From: an uncultured Saprospiraceae bacterium
GTDB taxonomy: Bacteria > Bacteroidota > Bacteroidia > Chitinophagales > Saprospiraceae
NCBI GenBank assembly: GCA_937928405.1
Contig: CALFWZ010000114.1
Coordinates: 37,923-101,922, forward strand
Length of the DNA: 64,000 nt
Direction: 5' to 3'
Shown: piece by piece, positions 25,762 through 33,644 of the stretch
Numbering within the stretch: the stretch's first letter is position 1
Layout of the letters: each line of letters begins with the position of its first letter
The notes under the pieces: model-generated
Database searches by the model: none
The model's input: only the letters and a program-made list of their open reading frames with translations
What the model was told of the DNA's origin: nothing
Program-made: the position numbers and the translations under genes

Positions 25762-27141
25762 TTAAGAGATTCTGCTCCATAATTTAATTTTTTTACCATG
25801 GGTTTCTAGATAGTTTCTTAAAGGCAAATGGTGTGTTTTATCTAATTTAGGGTCGTCTTCTAAGATACGGGTAGCTACCTCGCGCGCTACTTGGAGGATT
25901 TTTCCGTCCTGAGCAAGATTCGCAATTTTAAAGTCCAAAATACCACTTTGTTGGGTTCCTTCGATATTTCCTGGGCCACGAAGCTTTAAATCAGCTTCCG
26001 AAATATCAAAACCGTTATTGGTGCGGACCATGGTTTCAATGCGGAATTTAGCTTCTTTACTCAATTTAAAACTAGACATTAAAATACAATATGATTGATC
26101 GGCACCTCGGCCCACTCGACCCCGCAACTGATGCAGCTGGGAGAGTCCAAATCGTTCGGTATTTTCAATGACCATTACGGATGCATTGGGCACATTTACG
26201 CCTACTTCGATCACGGTAGTGGCTACCATGATCTGTGTTTCCCCACGTACGAATCGTTGCATTTCAAAATCTTTGTCTTTGGCTTTCATACGGCCATGTA
26301 CCACACTGATCTGAAATCCCTGATCTATCGGAAAGTCCCGACTTAGGCTTTCGAAGCCTTCTTCTAAATTTAATAGATCCAAGGTGGACGATTCTTCAAT
26401 CAGTGGATAAACCACATAAATTTGTCGCCCTTTGGCGATCTCTTGTTTCATAAAACCAATCATTCGCAATCGATTGTTTTCCGTCTGATGGATCGTTTTA
26501 ATTTCTTTTCTACCCGGAGGTAATTCGTCGATCACAGAAACATCTAGATCACCGTATAAAGTCATGGCTAGGGTTCTCGGAATTGGCGTAGCGGTCATCA
26601 CTAAGACATGAGGTGGATAAGGCTTGCTTTTCATCCAAAGCTTGGCCCTTTGTGCCACCCCAAATCGGTGTTGCTCATCGGTAATCGTCAAGCCTAAATT
26701 TTTAAACACGACCCAATCTTCAATTAGCGCATGTGTTCCAACCAGGATATGAATTTCTCCAGCAGCTAATTTTTCTAGTAAGGCTTTCCTTTTTTTTCCT
26801 TTTATACTACCGGATAGAAATCCAACTTCTAACGGGCTGTCTTCCAGATATTCTTGCAGTGCCGTATAATGTTGTTGTGCTAGAATTTCAGTCGGAGCCA
26901 TCATACAAGCCTGAAAGCCATTATCCAGTGCGATGAGCATACACATCAATCCTACGATTGTTTTTCCACTTCCCACATCTCCCTGTAATAAGCGATTCAT
27001 CTGAATGCCAGCACCCATATCTCTACGGATTTCTTTGATCACTCTTTTTTGTGCACCTGTTAGTTCGAAAGGAAGTTTGTTTTTAAAAAAAATTATTAAA
27101 ATGTTCTCCAATCGTATTAAATTCATATCCACGAATGGCAT
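25762..27141 (-). CDS. recG: ATP-dependent DNA helicase RecG, C-terminal (helicase) part, frameshifted
   Basis: 459 residues holding the whole RecG motor: Walker A LLQGDVGSGKT, the DEQHRFG box, TATPIPRTLAMT, and the C-terminal TRG-type region ending in ARFL-like helices. The RecG homology starts at about KNKLPFELTGAQKR; the residues before it (from the ATG at 27141) are out-of-frame translation of the upstream part. Joining it to the 27083-27883 ORF by skipping one base in the T8 run gives one 706-residue protein, the normal RecG length. RecG remodels stalled forks and Holliday junctions. Whether the two parts are made as one protein depends on the frameshift. Confidence 0.85.
   Translation of the reverse strand: MPFVDMNLIRLENILIIFFKNKLPFELTGAQKRVIKEIRRDMGAGIQMNRLLQGDVGSGKTIVGLMCMLIALDNGFQACMMAPTEILAQQHYTALQEYLEDSPLEVGFLSGSIKGKKRKALLEKLAAGEIHILVGTHALIEDWVVFKNLGLTITDEQHRFGVAQRAKLWMKSKPYPPHVLVMTATPIPRTLAMTLYGDLDVSVIDELPPGRKEIKTIHQTENNRLRMIGFMKQEIAKGRQIYVVYPLIEESSTLDLLNLEEGFESLSRDFPIDQGFQISVVHGRMKAKDKDFEMQRFVRGETQIMVATTVIEVGVNVPNASVMVIENTERFGLSQLHQLRGRVGRGADQSYCILMSSFKLSKEAKFRIETMVRTNNGFDISEADLKLRGPGNIEGTQQSGILDFKIANLAQDGKILQVAREVATRILEDDPKLDKTHHLPLRNYLETHGKKIKLWSRIS
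27080..27092 (-). other. Frameshift site inside recG (T8A5 run on the coding strand)
   Basis: On the minus strand eight T (27092-27085) are followed by five A (27084-27080). In the upstream frame this reads TTT TTT TAA (stop). Removing one T restores ...FFKNKLPFELTG... across the junction with no residues lost. Confidence 0.9.
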
Positions 27142-27883
27142 TTTTTCTACGCTTCTTCATTTGCAATAAACGAAGCTGTAAAAAAAATAACTCTTCGAAT
27201 TTTAGCCGCTTAGTAGCAAGGTCCAATTCTGCTTGTGATTTTGGAAAATGTATTTGGCGAATGGCAGAAAAACGGGAAGGAAATTTAAATTTTTTAATCA
27301 GATAATCGGGCAGATTTTCTGGTAAGTCTTCTGGTGTTATTTGTCCGAAAAGATGGACCATCATTTTTCGACGAGCCTTCGTATCTAGTCCGCTATTATT
27401 TAATTTGTCCGTACTAGAATAAACGGGCGCAAAGGTGGCGGCCTGTTTGGTATTGGCAATAGAGACGGCTTCCATTTCGGGATGTGGAAGACTGAGTTTA
27501 CCTCTAAAATTATTGATCTTACCGAAGACGACATACTCTGTTCCCACTGTCAGCGCTTTTTCAATCCATTGAGCACCCTTAAACCAGACCAACTCAATAG
27601 CCCCTGTTTCGTCGCGTAGTCTACCCACGAGTCGACGTGCTCGTCCGGCACCTTCGTTGGTCAGTCGGCGGAGGATACCCTTTAGTTGTACCGTCTCGCT
27701 ATCTGGACGTAGATTACCAATTTTATGAAACTGTGTTTTGTCAACATATCGGAAAGGGTAGTGGTATAATAAATCTTCATAAGTGAAGATTCGCAATTCC
27801 GTTTTGAGCAGTTCGGCTCGCTTCGGACCAACCCCTTTTAGGTAGGTGAGGGAACTTTTTAGTATGTTTTGGTGATTAGACAT
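27083..27883 (-). CDS. recG: RecG N-terminal (wedge/OB) part, frameshifted
   Basis: 266 residues matching the RecG N-terminal region: helix-hairpin TYLKGVGPKRAELLKTEL, LLYHYPFRYVD, and the OB-fold wedge domain (QLKGILRRLTNEG..., WFKGAQWIEKAL) that grips branched DNA. The ORF ends at a TAA created by an eight-T run; the helicase domains continue in the next frame. Alone it would lack all motor motifs. A -7 box (TATTTTTG, 27898-27891 minus) sits seven bases before the ATG, so the mRNA is probably almost leaderless. Divergent from rbfA. Confidence 0.85.
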   Translation of the reverse strand: MSNHQNILKSSLTYLKGVGPKRAELLKTELRIFTYEDLLYHYPFRYVDKTQFHKIGNLRPDSETVQLKGILRRLTNEGAGRARRLVGRLRDETGAIELVWFKGAQWIEKALTVGTEYVVFGKINNFRGKLSLPHPEMEAVSIANTKQAATFAPVYSSTDKLNNSGLDTKARRKMMVHLFGQITPEDLPENLPDYLIKKFKFPSRFSAIRQIHFPKSQAELDLATKRLKFEELFFLQLRLLQMKKRRKNAIRGYEFNTIGEHFNNFF

Positions 27884-27890
27884 TTAGAAA

Positions 27891-27898
27891 CAAAAATA
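27891..27898 (-). promoter_or_regulatory. -7 box of recG
   Basis: CAAAAATA on the plus strand reads TATTTTTG on the minus strand, seven bases before the recG ATG at 27883. Confidence 0.5.
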
Positions 27899-27937
27899 AA
27901 CTTTGTAAACGGAATTGTTTTTGAATTAGATGTTTTT

Positions 27938-27950
27938 TTTAAACAACTTC
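27938..27950. repeat. TTTAAACAACTTC motif copy
   Basis: An exact copy of the 13-base intergenic word, between the divergent recG and rbfA genes. Confidence 0.5.
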
Positions 27951-28026
27951 CTATTTTAAAACAAAACTAACTCCTTTGGGGTTTTATACCCGATCTAATA
28001 AATTTTCAATCGGGAGCGTTTATTTG

Positions 28027-28034
28027 TAAATTTG
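28027..28034 (+). promoter_or_regulatory. -7 box of rbfA next to its ATG
   Basis: TAAATTTG matches TAnnTTTG and ends four bases before the ATG at 28039, predicting a leaderless rbfA mRNA. Confidence 0.55.
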
Positions 28035-28038
28035 CATT

Positions 28039-28434
28039 ATGGAATCGAAAAGACAAAAACAAGTAGGAGAGGTAGTACGCAGAAATTTTAGTATGGTACT
28101 ACAGAACGAAGGAGGATATATATATGGTACCGAGCCAATGGTCACCGTCACTTCAGTCAAAGTATCACCGGATATGGGAATCGCTAAAGTTTATCTTAGC
28201 GTTTACAACGTAGAAGACAAGCAATCGGTTATTTTGCAGATGGATGCAAGCAATCAGAAGCTTCGCCAGTCTTTGGCTCATCGGGTAAAACGACATATGC
28301 GCCGCGTACCGGAACTGCATTTTTACTTAGATGATACCTTGGATGAAATGTATCGTTTGAATGGATTATTTAATCGATTGGGAAAAGATGATCAACCGGA
28401 TAGTGATCTGGACGAACTTTCTAAGGAGTTATAG
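28039..28434 (+). CDS. rbfA: 30S ribosome-binding factor RbfA
   Basis: A KH-fold protein that binds immature 30S subunits and helps 16S rRNA 5'-end processing, needed in the cold. The 131-residue length is typical. Recognisable segments are MESKRQKQVGEVVRRNFSM at the start, VTVTSVKVSPDMGIAKVYLSV and the C-terminal VPELHFYLDDTLDEMYRLN. Divergent from recG, and convergent with the metal permease gene across an inverted-repeat gap. Confidence 0.94.
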   Translation: MESKRQKQVGEVVRRNFSMVLQNEGGYIYGTEPMVTVTSVKVSPDMGIAKVYLSVYNVEDKQSVILQMDASNQKLRQSLAHRVKRHMRRVPELHFYLDDTLDEMYRLNGLFNRLGKDDQPDSDLDELSKEL

Positions 28435-28560
28435 TTGTTGAATGGTTGAATGGTTGAGTTGGAAAAATAACGTGCAGCTATTTAAACAGTTTCTATTAAA
28501 TAATACAGCGATAGTTTTTTTGTGGAAAAAGTGCCAGTTCAACAATTCAACACCTCAACA
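28434..28560. repeat. Inverted TTGAATTGTTGAA-family repeat between rbfA and the permease gene
   Basis: The left arm 28434-28462 (GTTGAATGGTTGAATGGTTG) and right arm 28533-28560 (AGTTCAACAATTCAAC) are imperfect inverted copies around about 70 bases. TTTAAACAGTTTC (28481-28493), a variant of another intergenic word, lies inside. It may double as a transcription end for the convergent genes. Confidence 0.7.
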
Positions 28561-28562
28561 TC

Positions 28563-30092
28563 TTAAGGAACTTTAATATTAATTTCTCTAGCTAGTTTGA
28601 CGGGGACTCGTACGGTACGACCGTTCAAATTAACGTCAATAAAATTGGGCGTTCTTTCGAGTACTTCAATGTTTGTTTCAGGGAGTAATCCTAATTTTTT
28701 TAGTTCGGAGAAAACGCGTTCACTGATCTGTTCTTCATCAATTTGTGCCAAGCTTTCTGGAGCCAAATGTGAAAGTGGGAAATCAGGATGATCTTTTCTA
28801 GTAGGAATTCTGGAACCATGAGGATCGGTAGAAGGGTAACCTAGTTTTTCGTCCACTTCTTCTACCATATCGTCTGTTAGTAAATGCTCGTATTTTTCCG
28901 CTTCTTCGTGAATTTGTTCTTCCGTCATTCCCATTTGTTGGACCATGTATGTTTCCCAGAGTCGGTGAGCTCGAACCAATCGTTTCGCTTCTTTTTTACC
29001 TTCTTCAGAGAGGATAATTTCCCTTTTCGTATTTTCAATTAGCCCTTTCCTTTTCAGTCTATTAATTTGTTTTCCCAATAAGGAAGCATTAAAAGCTAGC
29101 TTGCTCATTAATTTTTCTTTCGTAATAGGCCCCTGCTCTCCTAGTCGGAATGCTTGTTTTAAAATGTCTTCCTGTTGAATTTTTTTCTCTAATTTTCTTT
29201 TTTGTAAAAAACGATAAACGTATCCTTTTTTTGGAGCGAACATAGCCGTTAGAAAAAACATAACGGAAACCACCACGACCAATTCTGGGCCCGGAGGAGC
29301 GTCTAGAACAATAGCCAGCGACATTCCTATAAAACCAGTAATTGCACCGATAATTCCAGAAAGAACAATTACTTTTTTCAAATTGTCAGAAAGTAAAAGA
29401 GCGGTGGAGGCGGGCGTGATGAGCATCGCAACTACGAGAATCAAACCAACCGTTTGTAGAGATGCAACCACGGTAAATGAAAGTAGTAACATCAAAAAAT
29501 AATGCAATGACTTTACGGAAATACCCATCGTCTCGGCAATGACTTCCTGAAAAGTAGCGACGAATAAATAGCGGTAAAAAATATAAATTGAGAATAAAAC
29601 ATAGATCATTACCGCAGCAGTTAGATACAAATCAGTCGTTTCAACTCCTAATAAATTTCCAAACAAAAAATGCTGCATATCAATGTGAGGAGCAGTATCT
29701 CCTCCGTCAGCATGGACCCTCGAAACCCTCGATATTCCAATAATTCCAATGGCAAACATAAAGGTGAAGACGATTCCTATACTGGCGTCGGCCTTGGTTT
29801 GAACATTTTGAGAAATCCAAGTAATCATCACCGCCGTTATCATCCCCGCAATCGTAGATCCAATAAAAAAACCAATGGTACTATAACCAACCAAAATAAA
29901 TGCAAAAACCAACCCTGGCAAAATAGCGTGCGATAGGGCATCTCCTATCAAAGACATATTTCTCAAAACAAAAAAACATCCTAAGACACCACAAGTGATT
30001 CCTACCATGATAGCAGCAACCAATGCGCGCTGAAAAATCGGTTCTGTCCGATAAATTTCAGGTAACTCGAGCAATGCCATCCATATATCCAT
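28563..30092 (-). CDS. Mn/Zn/Fe ABC transporter permease fused to DtxR/MntR-like repressor
   Basis: A 509-residue fusion. Residues about 15-275 form a ZnuB/MntB/TroC-type permease with eight or nine helices (VLGCFFVLRNMSLIGDALSHAILPGL). Residues about 310-430 are a DtxR-family unit: a winged helix (LLGKQINRLKRKGLI) and a metal-binding dimerisation region (AHRLWETYMV, EKYEHLLTDDMVEEVDEKLGYPSTDPHGSRIP). The end, about 435-509, looks like the SH3-like FeoA domain. The natural partners, an ATPase and a metal-binding lipoprotein, are absent from this window. It has a strong promoter of its own. The metal is not determinable from sequence. Confidence 0.9.
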   Translation of the reverse strand: MDIWMALLELPEIYRTEPIFQRALVAAIMVGITCGVLGCFFVLRNMSLIGDALSHAILPGLVFAFILVGYSTIGFFIGSTIAGMITAVMITWISQNVQTKADASIGIVFTFMFAIGIIGISRVSRVHADGGDTAPHIDMQHFLFGNLLGVETTDLYLTAAVMIYVLFSIYIFYRYLFVATFQEVIAETMGISVKSLHYFLMLLLSFTVVASLQTVGLILVVAMLITPASTALLLSDNLKKVIVLSGIIGAITGFIGMSLAIVLDAPPGPELVVVVSVMFFLTAMFAPKKGYVYRFLQKRKLEKKIQQEDILKQAFRLGEQGPITKEKLMSKLAFNASLLGKQINRLKRKGLIENTKREIILSEEGKKEAKRLVRAHRLWETYMVQQMGMTEEQIHEEAEKYEHLLTDDMVEEVDEKLGYPSTDPHGSRIPTRKDHPDFPLSHLAPESLAQIDEEQISERVFSELKKLGLLPETNIEVLERTPNFIDVNLNGRTVRVPVKLAREINIKVP

Positions 30093-30108
30093 TGTATGCG
30101 TTTTTTTG

Positions 30109-30138
30109 CAAAGATAAGCAGAGAATTAATATAATCAA
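30109..30138 (-). promoter_or_regulatory. Promoter of the permease-repressor fusion gene
   Basis: On the minus strand TTG (30138-30136) is followed after 19 bases by TATCTTTG (30116-30109), an excellent Bacteroidota promoter, about 17 bases before the ATG at 30092. Confidence 0.65.
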
Positions 30139-30157
30139 AGAAAAAAGTTAGGCTAGT

Positions 30158-31066
30158 CTAAACTTTTATCATTTCTGCTAGTACCCCTTCTTTCATCGCG
30201 TAAGGCGAGGTGATAATCGTGTGGATATTTGCGGCTTTAACTATAAAGTCAATGAGCACCAGAGCAACGACAATAAGATCTGCGCGCGAGTCTGGTAGTC
30301 GTTGGAGTTTAAGTCGATCAGCTACCGTGGTAAAAATTATTTTTTTTGAAAAATCAGTATAAGAAGCTACGGGAATGGTCGCATAAAGGGAAGCATTATT
30401 TTCTTTGGAAAGGAATAGTTCAAGGACATCAAACGTACCGGAAGCACCGATTAATTTATCTACGGCGTGTTGCTTTAGCGCATCGAATAAGGGACAAAGT
30501 ATTTGGGTCAATTCTCTGTTTATTTCTTGAATTTCGGTAGACGAAATAGGATCATTTTTATGGAAAGATTTAAATAATACGGCTACCCCAATCGGAAAAC
30601 TTTGTGACCATTTAATACCAGATTGATTAGCAATAATAAACTCGACGCTACCACCTCCAATGTCCATGATTAGGATCTTATCTTCCTTAAGCGGATAAGC
30701 TTCTTTGACACCTTGAAAGATGAGTCGAGCTTCTTCCGTTCCGTCAATCAATTGAATCCCAATCCCTGTCTTTTGAGCAATTAGTTGGACAAACTCATTT
30801 CCATTACTAGCGGTCCGTAAAGCCGCCGTACCGATGGCTCGGATATTTTTCACTTGATATTTTTCAAGAACCTGGTGGAAATGTACCATAGCATCGAGTC
30901 CTCGTTGAAAAGGAGCCGGACCGATGGTTTGGATTCCTGCACTCGCTAATTTTACAAATACCCTTTTTCGAAAAACTTCATGTGTGTTACCATTGGGTGA
31001 TTTTTCTACAATCAATAAATGAAAAGTATTAGTGCCCAAATCAATCACACCATATCGGTTATCCAT
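30158..31066 (-). CDS. Ppx/GppA-family exopolyphosphatase
   Basis: A 302-residue short Ppx/GppA phosphatase of the ASKHA fold, predicted to remove phosphate from polyphosphate or (p)ppGpp-type substrates in the cytosol. Motifs are GVIDLGTNTFHLL (phosphate 1), IGTAALRTASNG, LIMDIGGGSVEFII (phosphate 2) and GASGTFDVLEL. It has no HD extension. Its ATG overlaps the stop of the upstream lipoprotein gene by one base (TAATG), so the two are translationally coupled. Confidence 0.9.
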   Translation of the reverse strand: MDNRYGVIDLGTNTFHLLIVEKSPNGNTHEVFRKRVFVKLASAGIQTIGPAPFQRGLDAMVHFHQVLEKYQVKNIRAIGTAALRTASNGNEFVQLIAQKTGIGIQLIDGTEEARLIFQGVKEAYPLKEDKILIMDIGGGSVEFIIANQSGIKWSQSFPIGVAVLFKSFHKNDPISSTEIQEINRELTQILCPLFDALKQHAVDKLIGASGTFDVLELFLSKENNASLYATIPVASYTDFSKKIIFTTVADRLKLQRLPDSRADLIVVALVLIDFIVKAANIHTIITSPYAMKEGVLAEMIKV

Positions 31067-31569
31067 TATTGCGTATTTTGTTGCGTTTGCTGAGCGGCCT
31101 GACGGATAGAGTTTTGGTAGAATTCCAATCCTTTATCGTTAATTCGATTGGAGTGTGCAGCTTTGCCATCTTTCAAAAAAACAAAACACCTACAGTCTGT
31201 GTGTAAGTAAAACTCTGCTACCCCAAGTTCTTCTCCGTCCTTTTGAAAAAAGGCACGTCCTGTTGCTTTACAAGTCGAAGGCAAGGCGACCGGAACGGCT
31301 TCGAGATGACTAAGTACATTTTGAATGGCTGGTTTATTATCAAAGCTCATACTCATTGGAAGTGTATAAAAAGTATAATCGATATACGAAGTATTTTCCC
31401 AAAGCATGGTCATAAAATCATTACTAATACTAGGAAGTAACGGTCCAGTTTTAACGACTGGGGCGGATTCTGTCACAGGAGCTGGCGGTTGAGTACTAGA
31501 TTGCGAATCAGGTTTGGATGGATTACAGGCAAAAATTAAAAGTGCAAAAGACAAGAAAAATAAACGCAT
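31066..31569 (-). CDS. Hypothetical lipoprotein
   Basis: A 167-residue protein with a lipoprotein signal peptide, LLIFAC with Cys15 as the anchor. A Ser/Pro/Gln-rich linker and a roughly 100-residue domain follow (MTMLWENTSYIDYTFYTLPMSMSF, FYLHTDCRCFVFLKDGKAAH). The domain has two close cysteines and no recognised family. It ends in a Gln/Thr-rich tail. Its stop overlaps the ppx start, so it belongs to the same transcript. Confidence 0.78.
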   Translation of the reverse strand: MRLFFLSFALLIFACNPSKPDSQSSTQPPAPVTESAPVVKTGPLLPSISNDFMTMLWENTSYIDYTFYTLPMSMSFDNKPAIQNVLSHLEAVPVALPSTCKATGRAFFQKDGEELGVAEFYLHTDCRCFVFLKDGKAAHSNRINDKGLEFYQNSIRQAAQQTQQNTQ

Positions 31570-31614
31570 AAGAAAGCAATATAAAATGTAAAGGAATGGG
31601 TTGTAATTTATTTA

Positions 31615-32244
31615 TTAAAACATGTATACGGTTTGAAAAGTAATTTGATAACCGACTAATGCTTTCCCATTGGGGACGGTCAGATCATCTTTGTTGACAA
31701 AAAACGGATACAGTGATCGACTATAGCGAGCGGTGATACCCAAATTTTCATTGATATAATAAGTGGCGCCACCAATCCAACTGACATCGTTGTCTCTGAA
31801 AAAATCTCCAAGAACCGTAAACTCATTAGCATCCGTGGTAAAACTAATTAAACGTCCATAAGAAAAACCTGCATGGAAGTGGAGTCGATAATAATCTTCG
31901 TTTTCTACTTCCCAGTCCATATAATTGAAAAGCACTGGTACCTCAATATAGTTGAGTGTTAGCTTAAAAGGAAAACGGCCTTGATTAGGATTCCGGGCGG
32001 CACTACCTCGTTGACTGAATAACATTTCTACACCCAGATCCATTTTTTCTTTTAAAATAATCGCAACTCTGAAACCACCATGCAGACCAATTTTATTATA
32101 ACCAGCAGCATCGTCTCCCTCAATTTGTGAAAGATTGAAACCGCTAACAACCCCTCCTTTAAATCGCCGTTCGACCGCCTCTTGCGCAGAAAGCGTAGTA
32201 AAGGCAAAAAGCAGGGTAAAAAAGCAAAAAATAATAAATCGCAT
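31615..32244 (-). CDS. PorT-like outer-membrane beta-barrel protein
   Basis: A 209-residue protein with a cleavable signal peptide (ending LSAQEA) and the alternating strands of an eight-stranded barrel: GGVVSGFNLSQIEGD, GLHGGFRVAIIL, LNYIEVPVLFNY and LGITARYSRSLYPF, ending in an aromatic residue (YMF). The pattern fits the OMP_b-brl_2/PorT family. PorT itself is a T9SS factor, but most family members have no known role, so a direct T9SS function is not claimed. Upstream of the lipoprotein-ppx pair on the same strand. Confidence 0.8.
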   Translation of the reverse strand: MRFIIFCFFTLLFAFTTLSAQEAVERRFKGGVVSGFNLSQIEGDDAAGYNKIGLHGGFRVAIILKEKMDLGVEMLFSQRGSAARNPNQGRFPFKLTLNYIEVPVLFNYMDWEVENEDYYRLHFHAGFSYGRLISFTTDANEFTVLGDFFRDNDVSWIGGATYYINENLGITARYSRSLYPFFVNKDDLTVPNGKALVGYQITFQTVYMF

Positions 32245-32276
32245 GATTATCTTTTTAATTTAAAATTTGGTGAACA

Positions 32277-32303
32277 TTGAACAACTTACAATGCTTATAT
32301 TTG
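32277..32303 (+). promoter_or_regulatory. Promoter of the 32369 gene
   Basis: TTG at 32277-32279 and TATATTTG at 32296-32303 (16-base spacing) fit the Bacteroidota pattern. The -33 region reads TTGAACAACTT, a copy of the recurrent intergenic word. Confidence 0.6.
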
Positions 32304-32368
32304 CGAAGATACTATAAACAAAACAAGATCATAGAACCTTATCATTCTAATGTTTGTCAACTAAACGC

Positions 32369-32716
32369 ATGATTAAATATACTAAACATACCTTAAAGAA
32401 AGTAGAAGAGCTTTTTGATCGGATTAAATATACGATTCGATATGAACGTGGGAATTTTCAATCCGGTTATTGTATTGTAGAAAATAAACGCATTGCAGTC
32501 ATCAATAAATTTTACGATGCAGAGGCACGGATCAATTGTTTGATAGAAATACTGGGAAATGTAGAGGTAGATACGGAAGTATTGGAGGAAAAAGAAAGAA
32601 AACTATACGATGAGTTGACGCAAGTTTTCAATGCTAAAGAAGAAAATGCCACAGAAGAAGATACTACAGCCGAAAAAAATGGGGAAGATGCTCAACCAAT
32701 AACCCCAGAAAAATAG
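32369..32716 (+). CDS. Conserved-looking hypothetical protein
   Basis: A 115-residue soluble protein (MIKYTKHTLKKVEELFDRIKYTIRYERGNFQSGYCIVENKRIAVINKF split by short loops) with a compact alpha/beta first half and a Glu/Ala-rich disordered tail. It resembles small uncharacterised Bacteroidota proteins, but no function is known to me. The ATG at 32369 was preferred over a TTG at 32354. The MBL hydrolase gene starts three bases after its stop, so they form an operon behind the promoter at 32277-32303. Confidence 0.78.
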   Translation: MIKYTKHTLKKVEELFDRIKYTIRYERGNFQSGYCIVENKRIAVINKFYDAEARINCLIEILGNVEVDTEVLEEKERKLYDELTQVFNAKEENATEEDTTAEKNGEDAQPITPEK

Positions 32717-32719
32717 TAC

Positions 32720-33493
32720 GTGTTGAAAATAAGATTTTTAGGTACGGGAACTTCTCAGGGCATTCCTATCATTGGCTGTGATTGTTCGGTTTGTACTTCT
32801 GATGATCCCCGCGACCAACGTTTAAGATGTGCCATCCTTCTAGAAATCGACGAACAACAAATAGTAATTGATATTGGTCCAGACTTTCGTCAGCAGATGT
32901 TACGGTCTAAGGTGGATCGTTTAGATGCAGTGTTGCTTACGCACGAGCACAATGATCATATTATTGGATTGGATGATATACGACCTTTTAATTTTCGTTC
33001 TGGAAAAGATATGCCTATTTATGCCAGTTCTGCTGTGCAAGAAACACTAAAACAAAGATTTTCATATATTTTTAGTCCAAACCCTTATCCTGGAGCACCT
33101 TCTGTGGTTTTGCGAACTATTGATGCAAAGGAGTCCTTTCAAATTGGAAATACCACTGTTATTCCGATCGAAGCATTGCATGGAAAATTACCCGTTTTGG
33201 GTTTTCTAATTGATAAGTTTACCTATTTAACCGATATAAAAACGATTAGTGATACCGAATTGGAAAAAATAAAAGGTACCCAGCTACTTGTTATCAGTGC
33301 TTTGCACCACAAGGAACATCACGCTCATCTCAATCTTAGCCAAGCACTTGAGTTAATTGAAAAAATTGACCCAGCGCGTGCCTATCTCACCCATCTTAGT
33401 CATAGAATGGGTTTACACGATACCGTTGAAAAATCATTACCCCATAACGTATTAATCGCTCACGATAATCTAGAAATAGATTTTTTAATATAA
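32720..33493 (+). CDS. MBL-fold metallohydrolase (PhnP-like)
   Basis: A 257-residue cytosolic metallo-beta-lactamase-fold phosphodiesterase-like enzyme. The metal ligands are in LLTHEHNDHIIGLDD (HxHxDH variant HEHNDH), ALHGK and the C-terminal THLSHRMG. The GTGTSQGIPIIGCDCSVC start carries a zinc-binding cysteine cluster typical of PhnP. The start is GTG at 32720, three bases after the upstream stop; TTG at 32723 is an alternative. The substrate is probably a cyclic or phosphodiester compound; it is unknown. No phn genes are nearby. Confidence 0.88.
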   Translation: MLKIRFLGTGTSQGIPIIGCDCSVCTSDDPRDQRLRCAILLEIDEQQIVIDIGPDFRQQMLRSKVDRLDAVLLTHEHNDHIIGLDDIRPFNFRSGKDMPIYASSAVQETLKQRFSYIFSPNPYPGAPSVVLRTIDAKESFQIGNTTVIPIEALHGKLPVLGFLIDKFTYLTDIKTISDTELEKIKGTQLLVISALHHKEHHAHLNLSQALELIEKIDPARAYLTHLSHRMGLHDTVEKSLPHNVLIAHDNLEIDFLI

Positions 33494-33565
33494 TTTTTGT
33501 TAAAAAGACAACAAAGATTAATTTACTCGTACAAGTAGTTGAGCATCTATCCTAAGAATTTTGTA

Positions 33566-33578
33566 GTTTAGTAAACCT
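33566..33578. repeat. GTTTAGTAAACCT word
   Basis: A 13-base word identical to 52233-52245, where it is one arm of a hairpin. Here it stands alone in the gap before the PorP/SprF-like gene. Confidence 0.4.
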
Positions 33579-33644
33579 ATTCCGAAGAGCAAGCCTGATT
33601 ATATGGCTCCTCAAAAAAACTAGAAATCGGAAATCTCCCCGCTT

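Noticed and set aside
31615..32244. Calling the barrel protein PorT of the T9SS
   Set aside because: The PorT-like barrel family is large and mostly unrelated to secretion; no PorT-specific features could be confirmed by eye.
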